A stretch of 64,000 bases of DNA, taken from VXNE01 sp965205735 (lineage in GTDB: Bacteria > Pseudomonadota > Gammaproteobacteria > Pseudomonadales > Azotimanducaceae). Within the stretch, counting starts at the first letter, position 1. Each line of letters starts with the position of its first letter. The stretch covers positions 3,534,001 through 3,598,000 of the forward strand of contig OZ242179.1 of NCBI GenBank assembly GCA_965205735.1. The letters are read 5' to 3'. Shown piece after piece: positions 35,601 through 43,203 of the stretch. The notes below the pieces were generated by a model. It worked only from the letters and a program-made list of their open reading frames with translations. It had not been told where the DNA came from and ran no database searches. Made by a program: the position numbers and the translations under genes.

Positions 35601-36954
35601 GGACGTCAAATACGATCTCTCTTGCGCCCGCATGGGGTGCGCTGGGACTTGCGGTGCCGCCGCCTGGAATAGCTTCAACGGCATTGCTACGGGTCAGGTG
35701 TTTCCATTGCGGCGAAGGTATGCCTCCGGTCGGAGCCACCGCGGTATCGCCCCGGAACAGGTTCCCAGTGAAATTTTCCGCCCCTATGGGGTTGGGAAAC
35801 TCTTGCCAGTCTCCACCAACATAGACGATGTTGGCATCCTCGGGATCGACCCCAATTGCGAAGTGGATCCGGCCCTGCCTGCCGGGATTGATCCCGGTGA
35901 CCGCACCGTTTGACCGAGTGAGGGGCAGGTCCATGGCCGTCCAGGTGTCCCCTCGGTCGTCGGTGAAACCGATGTACTTGACTTGGCCTCGAACGACCAC
36001 GCCTGCATAGAGTCGGCCATTGATGGCGACAGCCATCTCGGCATTGTCCGTTGCGTCTTTGAAGGCGCGATTGATCGCATCGTCCTGAGCCGTGATGTTC
36101 TGCCATGTTCGCCCGCCGTCTTCATTGCAGAAGATGCCACTACCTTGCCTCGAGACGTAGAGCCGATTGATATCTCCGGGATCCACGACCAGATCCATCA
36201 TGCGTCCGGACTCAAATGCGCTCGTCCACGTCCGTCCGCCGTCTTCGCTGTGAAAAAGCCCTTGGAACCTGGTGGCTACGACCCACTGGTTGCCCTGTAT
36301 GGAGACGCCCGAAACACGAGGAGATGATAGTGGCAAGTCGATCTGGGACCAGGTTTCACCACCGTCCTCCGTCATCAACAAACCGTCCAACGGGCCGCCT
36401 TCCTCGGCAAAACCGCTGGAACGGTTAATGCCCGCGACAATGGTGTCGGGGTCGGAGGGGTCGAAAGCCATGGCCCCTATGGAAAGCGAACTCAAATGAT
36501 CGGTGAGTGGTTGCCAGTCCGGCGAGGCAGCCGTCGCGTTGGTGGTCTTCCAGATTCCGCCGTTGACAGCCCCGATGTACAGCACGTCCGGATCGGTCGG
36601 ATGCGCCAGCACCGTATGGATCGCGCCGACTACTTCATTGTTCGGTTGCACATTTTCGACCTGGCCGTTCAGAATGGGACCGGGTCCCTGGGACAGCCAT
36701 AAGTGGTTCAACGTTGGGACCTCATCGCTCCGCCGCTGAATCTGGATTTCGGGCGTACCCGGCAAGATGGAATCAATCAGTGCCTGCGGTGGGTTGATCG
36801 CCCCATCCACGAGATCGGGGGCGGCGCCCAACTGGGCGCTAAGGGCCCAAAATGCAACGCCCATCAGCGTTCGGCACGTCGCCGGAAATGCCCCAAAAAA
36901 ATTCCCTGGCGATGAGGGTCTCTGTGGATAACTCTCTGAATAACTTATTGACAT
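32657..36954 (-). pseudogene. Giant exported propeller / Calx-beta / leucine-rich-repeat protein with two frameshifts
   Basis: From ATG 36954 a signal-like segment is followed by a BNR/sortilin-type beta-propeller (repeated EDGGETW, EDGGRTW, DDRGDTW, NDRGQTW Asp-boxes, residues ~100-860), an Ig/cadherin-like domain, a Calx-beta domain (VTVGAASAREGGTAQVT...) and a leucine-rich repeat block (LDLKDKGITKLQ; LPDGVFDGLHNLKNL, residues ~1060-1200). The frame ends at 33343 but continues in +1 (LENNPGVPFTLTVEL) and, after another shift near 33073, in a third frame to TAG 32657-32659 with a final cadherin-like domain. Removing one C at each site gives exactly 1432 codons, so the gene was recently intact. 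Probably a surface or secreted adhesion protein. Confidence 0.75.
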
Positions 36955-37196
36955 GGCTCTGAATTCTGTGGAACAGGGTGATCCACGAATTCGGGAAAAT
37001 AGTCGAAAGAAAATATCATTTCAATATTTTTCAATAGCTTAGATAGAAAATATGAGTAGACAGTTTGAAACATTTGCTTAAGTCGTGATCTACAAAGGGG
37101 AGACCGCGTGGGTATGGATAAAACCGCGCTGCCGCAGCACCGAACCTCGGCGGTCACCGGTCTTGCCAGTGCTCGGGGTCCGGCGCACTCGGAGCC
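36955..37196. promoter_or_regulatory. AT-rich intergenic region upstream of the giant protein
   Basis: About 240 bases, strikingly A+T-rich (especially 37000-37090) against the GC-rich background, between two minus-strand genes. It should hold the promoter of the giant surface-protein gene and the terminator-side of nothing obvious. The composition suggests acquisition with the surface-protein gene or silencing by an H-NS-like protein (inference). Confidence 0.4.
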
Positions 37197-38048
37197 CTAG
37201 TGCATGAACGCGAACATGCGGCGGCGGTATGTTTGCGCCAGTTCCGATCCCTTCCCCATGGCCGTCATGATCGTGATCATCGTCTTGCGTCCGACATCTT
37301 CGCGGAAGGTGCGGTCGGTCCTTAAGATGGTCATGCAGTATTCGAGAGCCGACTCGTAATTCTCGGCCGCCGCCTCGCGGACCGCCGTTTCGTACAGGGC
37401 ACCGAGGTCGTTTTCATCCGGTTCCGGCCGCGAACCCGCAGCATCGCCATCGACAGCCGCAGCCGCCTCCGCAATTTCCAGGCGAGCGGCGGGCCGGTCG
37501 CGCTCCGGAGTGTCTTCGGCAATGGATCCCAGCGCCGTTCGCGCGTCTTCCAGATCGCCCCTGCGCGCCAACAGGTCGGCCAGTTCCACTCGGAACGCCG
37601 GGTTGTTGGGTTCTTCCGAAAGCGCCTGCCTGAGCAGGGAGAGGGCGCTGTCCCAGTCGCGGATGGCGACAAAATGTTCCAATCCGTCTTTCAGGCGCTC
37701 GCTGCCGGACATCGTCAGTTCGTCGATCATCTGGCGCAGGACCGCTTCGCCCTGGGGACCGTCGAGCTGATGCGCAATCTGCCCATTGACGATCACGCGG
37801 ATGCTCGGAATGCCCTGGACCCGCAGTTGCTGGGCCAGTTCGGGGGTCTGGGCGACATCGCAGAGCGCGAGGGCAAACTTGCCCTGGTATTGGCTGGCGA
37901 GTGTTTCGAGGTGTCGTTTCGTGTCCGCCGCAGGCGGTATTTGATCGGTCCAGAACAGCAGGACTACGGGGACTTCTTTCGACCGCTCCACGACATCGGT
38001 GGAAAAGGAGGGAAGCTCTACGTTGTATACGGTGGGCCTAGCCTGCAT
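37197..38048 (-). CDS. cnoX: CnoX/YbbN-type thioredoxin-TPR co-chaperone
   Basis: 283 aa: an N-terminal thioredoxin fold (PVVLLFWTDQIPPAADT, VQGIPSIRVIVNGQ) and C-terminal TPR units. The CXXC site is replaced by DQIPPA, so no redox chemistry is expected, consistent with holdase-type CnoX proteins that pass clients to GroEL. The first codons (ATG CAG GCT AGG) lie in the outer end of a composite repeat that recurs at 41.48 kb, so the repeat supplies the start codon. Whether this is the original start is unclear. Confidence 0.82.
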   Translation of the reverse strand: MQARPTVYNVELPSFSTDVVERSKEVPVVLLFWTDQIPPAADTKRHLETLASQYQGKFALALCDVAQTPELAQQLRVQGIPSIRVIVNGQIAHQLDGPQGEAVLRQMIDELTMSGSERLKDGLEHFVAIRDWDSALSLLRQALSEEPNNPAFRVELADLLARRGDLEDARTALGSIAEDTPERDRPAARLEIAEAAAAVDGDAAGSRPEPDENDLGALYETAVREAAAENYESALEYCMTILRTDRTFREDVGRKTMITIMTAMGKGSELAQTYRRRMFAFMH

Positions 38049-38340
38049 ATCTCACCAAGTCGCTTGTTGAGTCACTGAATGTCATTTGCTTTCAATCAGG
38101 TACTTTCCTTTTTCAAAAGTTGTGCCCGGTACAGACTGCGCTGGCCGCGCCCTCGCACGGTGGGGTCGGGCCACGGGCGGAGCCGAAGGCGCCACCCGTG
38201 GGGCACTTTTGCCCGCGTGCGCGCACATGGTCGCTACTCCATAGGCGGGGCTATGCTTCCGTCTCTCTTCTTGCGAGGGGTACCCCCTCGCGCTCCCCGG
38301 CTGAAGGCTCCGAGCACGCGCACGCGGGCAAAATCCTGCG
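38036..38340. repeat. Composite repeat, copy 1 (modules E, C, H in D)
   Basis: Starts at CCTAGCCTGCATATCTCACC (module E, ~110 bp, shared with 41.48-41.59 kb), continues with a REP-like hairpin GGCCACGGGC...CCCGTGGGGC (~38166-38205, module C), then module D, with arms CCCGCGTGCGCGCAC (38211-) and GCACGCGCACGCGGG (to ~38332). Inside D lies module H, GCGAGGGGTACCCCCTCGCG, at ~38274-38293. The shorter D copy at 41.6 kb lacks H, so H was inserted into D. No coding content. Confidence 0.75.
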
Positions 38341-38609
38341 CGATCATCGCGGCCCTTGGTGACATATGCGGGCTAGCGTCCATGCATCTGTTCTGGCGAA
38401 AACACGCGATTCTATCCCAACCCGACCGGGTTGGCGCACAGCCTTCGGCGCGTCACCGTCGCCGAGGTGGAGGGGCTGACCGCGCTTTACGACTGGTCGC
38501 CCCCCTCCGGATCGGCATCGGCTTGCGCCGTTGCTGTTGCTCTCCGCTGGAGGCCTCCCACGCGCATTCCTATGGCGTGGACGGCCTTTTGCGCCATGCG
38601 ACGGCGGCT
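38341..38609. other. Non-coding interval after the composite repeat
   Basis: About 270 bases between the repeat and the end of the peroxiredoxin gene. All frames give low-complexity, Arg-rich translations typical of GC-rich non-coding DNA. No homologue or clear site recognised. Confidence 0.4.
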
Positions 38610-39266
38610 CTACGGCTGCGGGACGATACGGATATACGGCTTCGGTGATTTCCAGCCGTCCGGGTATCGCTCCTTCGCCTCCTCGTCCGAAACCGCGGGC
38701 ACGATGATGACGTCCTCGCCTTTGTTCCAGTTCACCGGCGTCGCTACCTGGTGCTTGGCGGTGAGCTGGCACGAATCGAGCAATCGCAGCACTTCGTCGA
38801 AGTTCCGCCCGGTGCTCATGGGATAGGTCAGCATCGCCTTGATTGTCTTGTCGGGGCCGATGACGAATACGGAGCGGACGGTCGCGTTGTCTACGGGCGT
38901 CCGACCTTCCGAGGTGTCGCCAGCGTCTTCCGGCAACATGTCGTAGAGCTTGGCGACGCTCAGACTGGGATCGCCGATCAACGGGTAGTTGACGACATGG
39001 CCTTGGGTTTCCGCGATGTCCTTCGCCCATTCGGCATGGTTGTCGACGGGGTCGACGGACAGCCCGATGACCTTGCAGTTGCGCGCCGTGAATTCCGGCT
39101 CCAGGCCCGCCATGTAGCCGAGTTCCGTCGTGCACACGGGGGTGAAGTCCTTCGGATGCGAGAACAGGATCGCCCATCCATCGCCGATCCAGTCGTGAAA
39201 GCTGATCTCGCCTTGCGTTGTCTGCGCGACGAAGTCGGGTGCTCCGGAGTTGATTCTCAATGCCAT
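38610..39266 (-). CDS. 1-Cys peroxiredoxin (Prx6 type)
   Basis: 218 aa, reduces peroxides in the cytoplasm. The peroxidatic cysteine lies in DFTPVCTTELG; no resolving cysteine follows at the usual place, and the long C-terminal domain (LLDSCQLTAKHQVATPVNW, WKSPKPYIRIVPQP) marks the Prx6 subfamily. Start ATG 39266 has AAAGGAGG seven bases upstream, one of the best ribosome sites in the window; the longer open frame is not needed. Confidence 0.93.
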   Translation of the reverse strand: MALRINSGAPDFVAQTTQGEISFHDWIGDGWAILFSHPKDFTPVCTTELGYMAGLEPEFTARNCKVIGLSVDPVDNHAEWAKDIAETQGHVVNYPLIGDPSLSVAKLYDMLPEDAGDTSEGRTPVDNATVRSVFVIGPDKTIKAMLTYPMSTGRNFDEVLRLLDSCQLTAKHQVATPVNWNKGEDVIIVPAVSDEEAKERYPDGWKSPKPYIRIVPQP

Positions 39267-39346
39267 GGCTTTCCTCCTTTGATCTGACCGGGGAAGGCTA
39301 ACAGCTTGGCGCACTTGCCGCATTGCGGTGCCTATCACTATCGGGT

Positions 39347-39682
39347 CTATGGATGTTCCAACAAGTCATCCGCCCGATCCTGTGCCGCTTCCCGCCAGTC
39401 CGCCAGATCTTCCGGACAGCGAAGTGCATCGACATGGGGCACTGTGGTTGCCGCGGGCGGGTAGCGCGCGGGATTGGCTCTGTGCACTGTCTCGTTGCAG
39501 CGCTCGATCATCACCGCGTATGAGATGCCTGAAAAGCTCTCGGCTTCGAACGCCAGGGTCCGGCAGAGGCAACTCTCGACGTTCTTGTCGAAGGACTCCT
39601 GCCCCCCATCGTCGGGCGAGCAAGCGCCGAGGATGACCAGCGAAAAGACGATGGATGCGAACCTGAAGGTCTTCGACGTCAC
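39347..39682 (-). CDS. Small lipoprotein
   Basis: 111 aa. Signal with lipobox: FASIVFSLVILGAC followed by SPDDGG, so an acylated Cys anchored in the outer or inner membrane is likely. The mature part is Cys-containing (SCLCRTLAF, ERCNE, LRCPED). The GTG start overlaps the TAG stop of the hydrolase gene (TAGTG), so translation is coupled. I recognise no family. Confidence 0.6.
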   Translation of the reverse strand: MTSKTFRFASIVFSLVILGACSPDDGGQESFDKNVESCLCRTLAFEAESFSGISYAVMIERCNETVHRANPARYPPAATTVPHVDALRCPEDLADWREAAQDRADDLLEHP

Positions 39683-40395
39683 TACGGCGTGTGCGCCTGC
39701 ATGAACTCGGTGACCTTGGCGGCGGCGCCGTCTTCGGGAGCCTTCCACTGCTCCATCAGCACCGCATTGGGCGCGGAAGCGGCGATAGCCCTGGATATGG
39801 CCTGCGGGTGATAGCCATCGTCGCCCATGAGGACAAGCAGGGGCGTCGCGCAGGACTTGACGAAATCCCGCCCGACGTTGAAGTCGAAGTCGCCGTCGTA
39901 CATGTTGGAGCGAAAACTCCGCCACGCTTCTTCGTCCGCTTCCGGATGCTCGCCCTCGATGGCGTCGGCCCAGCCCTGGAACATGGCGTAGAAGATTTCA
40001 CGATTGCCATCATAGCCTATGGACTGTTGCAACACGGCCGACGCGACGCGGTCCGGCGCGGCCTGGATGACACCGAGCACATAGGGTCCGCCGATACAGG
40101 CACCCATCAAGTGCGCCTGGTCAACGCCGAGGTGATCGAGCAGCGCGATCTGATCTTCGGTGTAGGTATGCCAGCCGTCGCTGGCCGACACCGGTGCGGT
40201 GGAGCGTCCCGCGTTGCGCTGATCCATTGCAATAACGCGGAAATGCCCGGACAGCGTCTCGACGGGATTGAACGGGCCGTCGCCCCACAACTCGATGGTA
40301 GAACGCATGCCGCCGGGTGCGATCAGCAGCACGGGGAAACCCTCGCCGTGGACTTCGTAGTAGATCGATACATCGCCGCGGTTGAAATACGCCAT
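39682..40395 (-). CDS. Alpha/beta hydrolase with a cysteine in the nucleophile elbow
   Basis: 237 aa. Strand-loop motifs of the fold are present (GEGFPVLLIAPGG with oxyanion residues, IAMDQRNAGRS). The nucleophile elbow reads MGACIGG, so Cys replaces the usual Ser. The acid is probably in LMGDDGYHP and the C-terminal MQAHTP could give the histidine. A cysteine nucleophile is usual in dienelactone hydrolases but rare in this branch. Start ATG 40395 has GGAGG upstream. Substrate unknown. Confidence 0.78.
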   Translation of the reverse strand: MAYFNRGDVSIYYEVHGEGFPVLLIAPGGMRSTIELWGDGPFNPVETLSGHFRVIAMDQRNAGRSTAPVSASDGWHTYTEDQIALLDHLGVDQAHLMGACIGGPYVLGVIQAAPDRVASAVLQQSIGYDGNREIFYAMFQGWADAIEGEHPEADEEAWRSFRSNMYDGDFDFNVGRDFVKSCATPLLVLMGDDGYHPQAISRAIAASAPNAVLMEQWKAPEDGAAAKVTEFMQAHTP

Positions 40396-40609
40396 GGGTT
40401 TCCTCCATTGTTGGCTTGCTCGTTCGGATGCGCGAGTAGGTGCCGGGCGGACGCCGACTATTGCTACGGCTCCTCGTCTCCTCCGGTCGCGCCCAGCCGG
40501 ATGGTATCTCATACGGTTTGTTGGTGAGGAGCCCAATAACCCATATCAGGGTGCTATCCATAGTGTGGCGGATGAGGCCGTACTGATATAAGTTCGGAGC
40601 GGGGGGAGC
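40396..40609. other. Intergenic region with a yggX-tail-like fragment
   Basis: 214 bases between divergent genes. Around 40503-40530 the sequence resembles the 3' end of yggX (42920-42947): both translate on the minus strand to N-x-PYEIPSG. The match is about 26 of 30 bases. It may be a duplicated scrap of yggX. Promoters for both flanking genes must also be here. Confidence 0.4.
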
Positions 40610-41284
40610 ATGTCGGCGAACGATGATGATCGCCGTGGTCGCGGCGAGTTGATGGTTAGAGAAGCGGCGGCTCGCTACGAGTCCGTCGACGCTTCGCGAG
40701 TCAACGAGTGGCTGCGGGACTTTCTGCCTCTCAAGCCCGCTGCCGTACTTGACGTGGGTGCGGGCAGCGGCCGAGACGCGGCGTGGCTGGCATCCCTGGG
40801 CTACGACGTACTCGCGGTAGAGCCTGACCGGGTCATGCGCGAGGAGATGCGCCGATGGCACCCGGAAATACGTTTCGAGCTGATAGCGGATCGTCTGCCC
40901 GAACTGGCGAAGACATTCCAATCCGGTTTGTCGTTCGATTTCATCCTGGTGAACGCGGTTTGGATGTTCGTTGCCCCGACGGTCCGAGAACGGGCGTTTC
41001 GCAAGCTCGTCACCCTGCTCAAGCCTCGAGGTGTCATCGCGCTGACACTGCGCGACGGCCCGCTGGAAGCGGATCGCGGCATGCACCCGGTTTCGGTTCA
41101 GGAAATCGAACAACTGGCGCGTCGTCACGGTGCCTATGTGGAACGGGTCAGCGAGGATGTCGACTTTTATGGCCGGCGGCGGTTCAACTGGAAGCAGATC
41201 GCCATCCGACTGCCGGACGACAACCGGCGCCCTGCCGCTGGTCCGGCGTCACCCTGCTCAAGCCTCGAGGTGTCATCGCGCTGA
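40610..41284 (+). CDS. Class I SAM-dependent methyltransferase with altered C-terminus
   Basis: 224 aa. Motif I is VLDVGAGSGRDAAWLASLG, the acidic motif II residue lies in VLAVEPD, and FDFILVNAVWMF and RGVIALTLRDGP follow as the post-motif strands. Substrate unknown. Its 3' part (41008-41209) is repeated exactly at 41247-41448, and the reading frame runs into the second copy out of frame, ending after a short novel tail (SPCSSLEVSSR). So the original end of the gene has been altered by the duplication. Confidence 0.78.
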   Translation: MSANDDDRRGRGELMVREAAARYESVDASRVNEWLRDFLPLKPAAVLDVGAGSGRDAAWLASLGYDVLAVEPDRVMREEMRRWHPEIRFELIADRLPELAKTFQSGLSFDFILVNAVWMFVAPTVRERAFRKLVTLLKPRGVIALTLRDGPLEADRGMHPVSVQEIEQLARRHGAYVERVSEDVDFYGRRRFNWKQIAIRLPDDNRRPAAGPASPCSSLEVSSR

Positions 41285-41448
41285 CACTGCGCGACGGCCC
41301 GCTGGAAGCGGATCGCGGCATGCACCCGGTTTCGGTTCAGGAAATCGAACAACTGGCGCGTCGTCACGGTGCCTATGTGGAACGGGTCAGCGAGGATGTC
41401 GACTTTTATGGCCGGCGGCGGTTCAACTGGAAGCAGATCGCCATCCGA
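41008..41448 (+). repeat. Perfect 202-bp direct repeat (unit spacing 239 bp)
   Basis: 41008-41209 and 41247-41448 are identical base for base as far as I can read. The first copy is coding for the methyltransferase; the second is cut off by a REP-like module that starts at about 41455. The lack of differences indicates a very recent duplication. Confidence 0.92.
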
Positions 41449-41454
41449 GCCTTG

Positions 41455-41770
41455 CATGGAAAAAACGTCTCCTGGGGAGCGCTAGCCCGCATATCTCACC
41501 AAGCCGCTTGTCACGTTACTGAATGTCATTGTTATCAATCGGGTATGTCGTATTTCCTGTGACCTGCAGACTGCGCTGGCCGCGCCCTCGCTGGTCTTTT
41601 TTCCGCGTGCGCGCACGTGCTCGCTACACCATGCTATGCTTCCGCTCGCGAGCACGCGCACGCGGAAAAAACGTCTCCTGGGGAGCGCTAGCGACCAGGG
41701 GCGGTTGTTCCATGGTCGACGAGCGGGGCCGGGCCACAGGCGAAGCCGAAGGCGCCGGCGGTGGGGCACT
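41455..41770. repeat. Composite repeat, copy 2 (E and D inserted into module C)
   Basis: The block GGAAAAAACGTCTCCTGGGG...CGCTAGC occurs twice as a ~29-bp direct repeat (41458-41486 and 41667-41695). Between them are module E (41486-41595, GCATATCTCACCAAG...) and palindrome D with arms TTTTTTCCGCGTGCGCG and CGCGCACGCGGAAAAAA (about 41599-41672). The second block continues as the full C module, with GTTGTTCCATGG and GGGCCACAGGCG...GGTGGGGC to about 41770. D with its T and A runs would be a strong two-way terminator. Confidence 0.75.
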
Positions 41771-42829
41771 TCGACTTACAAACTGGCTCTGTTGCGAGTT
41801 CTGTGCCGTATCGCCAACGGAACGCCGGGGTTTGTCAGGGAGGCGCGCGGGGAACATGTGGATGTCCCGTTGGGTATCGCGGCACTGTACTGGATCAGGC
41901 TCTACCTGCCGCTGTTGCAGCGAAACCTGCCCCAGAGTCCCAGGAATCGGTGCGGTTTTGAGCAGCTGGGGTTCGCCAACGACGCGCTCCGACAACTCGC
42001 CGACACTGCGGCGTACGATTTGCGCGTCGGCATGCGCGTGGGCGCAGGCAGGAAGAAGGCCGTTCATCTTGCCCTGCGGGCGGCGTGCGACACCATTGCC
42101 CACATGCCGGCGACGCACATGACGTATGCGGACGGTCGCTCCATTCTTCCCGTAGCGCGAAAACCGACTCGGTTACCGGATACGCTGCTGTTGAATGAAG
42201 CTTATCTGAGCAGTTTCGGCACCCTTTCTGTTCCAACCCACCTCTGGCGGGCCGTGCAACGTTATACCGTCTGGGTGGAGCCAGCGCTGGTGGAAGAGTG
42301 GATCGGGTTGACCGTCGACTATGCATGTCGCCAAGGAAGACCGCTCGATGAAGCAATGCTTCGGAAAACGATGCAGTGGTCGGAACCCAAGCGGGAAGTC
42401 GACACCGCCCGTAAGCGCGCATTGGAGTTGCTCGGCCACAATCCTTTGTATTGTGTCTGGACTGGTAGGAAACTGCGAGAGCGAAGTCTCGATATCGATG
42501 ACTGCTTTCCGTGGTCGGCTTGGCCGTGTGATGACCTGTGGAACCTGTTGCCTGCGCAACGCACCGTCAACCGTCACGAGAAGCGCGATCTGTTGCCGAA
42601 TGATCTCACACTGCGCGGCGCGTCAGACCGCATCATGGACTGGTGGACATCAGCCTATCGCAGCGAGTCGGTCCTGGATGAGCGGTTTCGTCTGGAGGCG
42701 TCGGCGCGACTGCCGACACTTGACCAATCGAATTTCGACCTGACGGATGTCTTTGACGCAATGAGTCTGCAGCGGCTACGCTTGGCTCGCGACCAGCGGA
42801 TTCCCGAGTGGAATGGTATGGGTGATTGA
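41771..42829 (+). pseudogene. HNH-endonuclease-like protein, 5' truncated
   Basis: About 352 codons of homologous sequence begin abruptly at STYKLALLRVLCRIA, directly at the end of repeat module C; upstream codons in frame are only translated repeat. The C-terminus has an HNH-like block: CVWTGRKL, LDIDDCFPWSAWPC, DLWNLLPAQRTVNRHEKRD. The usual DH of the HNH core appears here as DD, so even the remaining domain may be inactive. Homologues often occur in defence or restriction loci, but none is nearby. No start codon or ribosome site is convincing. I consider it a truncated gene. Confidence 0.65.
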
Positions 42830-42873
42830 CCGCCTTGGGATGCCGTGCAGATTGCGCGTTTCCCTGCCTTGCC

Positions 42874-43161
42874 TCAACGTATTCCCGTGCCCGGCTCATC
42901 CGGTGGCGTGTAGCCCGACGGTATCTCATACGGATCGTTGGCGAGGAACCTGCGCATCTGATCGGCCAGAAACTTGCGCGCGTCGGGTTCAATGAGATTC
43001 AGGTGGCGCTCGTTGATGAGCATGGTCTGCACCGCCTGCCATTCGGCCCAGGCTTTGGCCGACACGTTCTCGTAGATGTCCCGGCCCATCGAACCGGGTA
43101 TAGGGGGCGCGGGGAGACCCGGTAGCCGCTCACCGTACTTTCGGCAGAGCACTTGCCTCAT
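42874..43161 (-). CDS. yggX: Fe(2+)-trafficking protein YggX
   Basis: 95 aa small iron-sulfur-protection protein. Family features: MRQVLCRKYGERLPGL with the conserved Cys, WAEWQAVQTMLINERHLNL and ARKFLADQMRRFL. Start ATG 43161; ATG 43179 would add six residues. The gene lies directly behind mutY, as in many gammaproteobacteria, where it may protect the MutY cluster from oxidation. Confidence 0.93.
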   Translation of the reverse strand: MRQVLCRKYGERLPGLPAPPIPGSMGRDIYENVSAKAWAEWQAVQTMLINERHLNLIEPDARKFLADQMRRFLANDPYEIPSGYTPPDEPGTGIR

Positions 43162-43203
43162 GCCGTCGTCCATTTCCATATTTTCCCGCGCATCAAACGT
43201 GTC

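Noticed and set aside
38344..39177. 277-aa minus-strand open frame overlapping the peroxiredoxin gene
   Set aside because: Out-of-frame shadow of the peroxiredoxin with Arg-rich composition.
41771..42829. Restriction-modification system formed by the HNH gene and the adjacent methyltransferase
   Set aside because: The methyltransferase lacks DNA-methylase motifs (no DPPY/NPPY), the HNH gene is truncated and lacks the key His, and repeats separate them.
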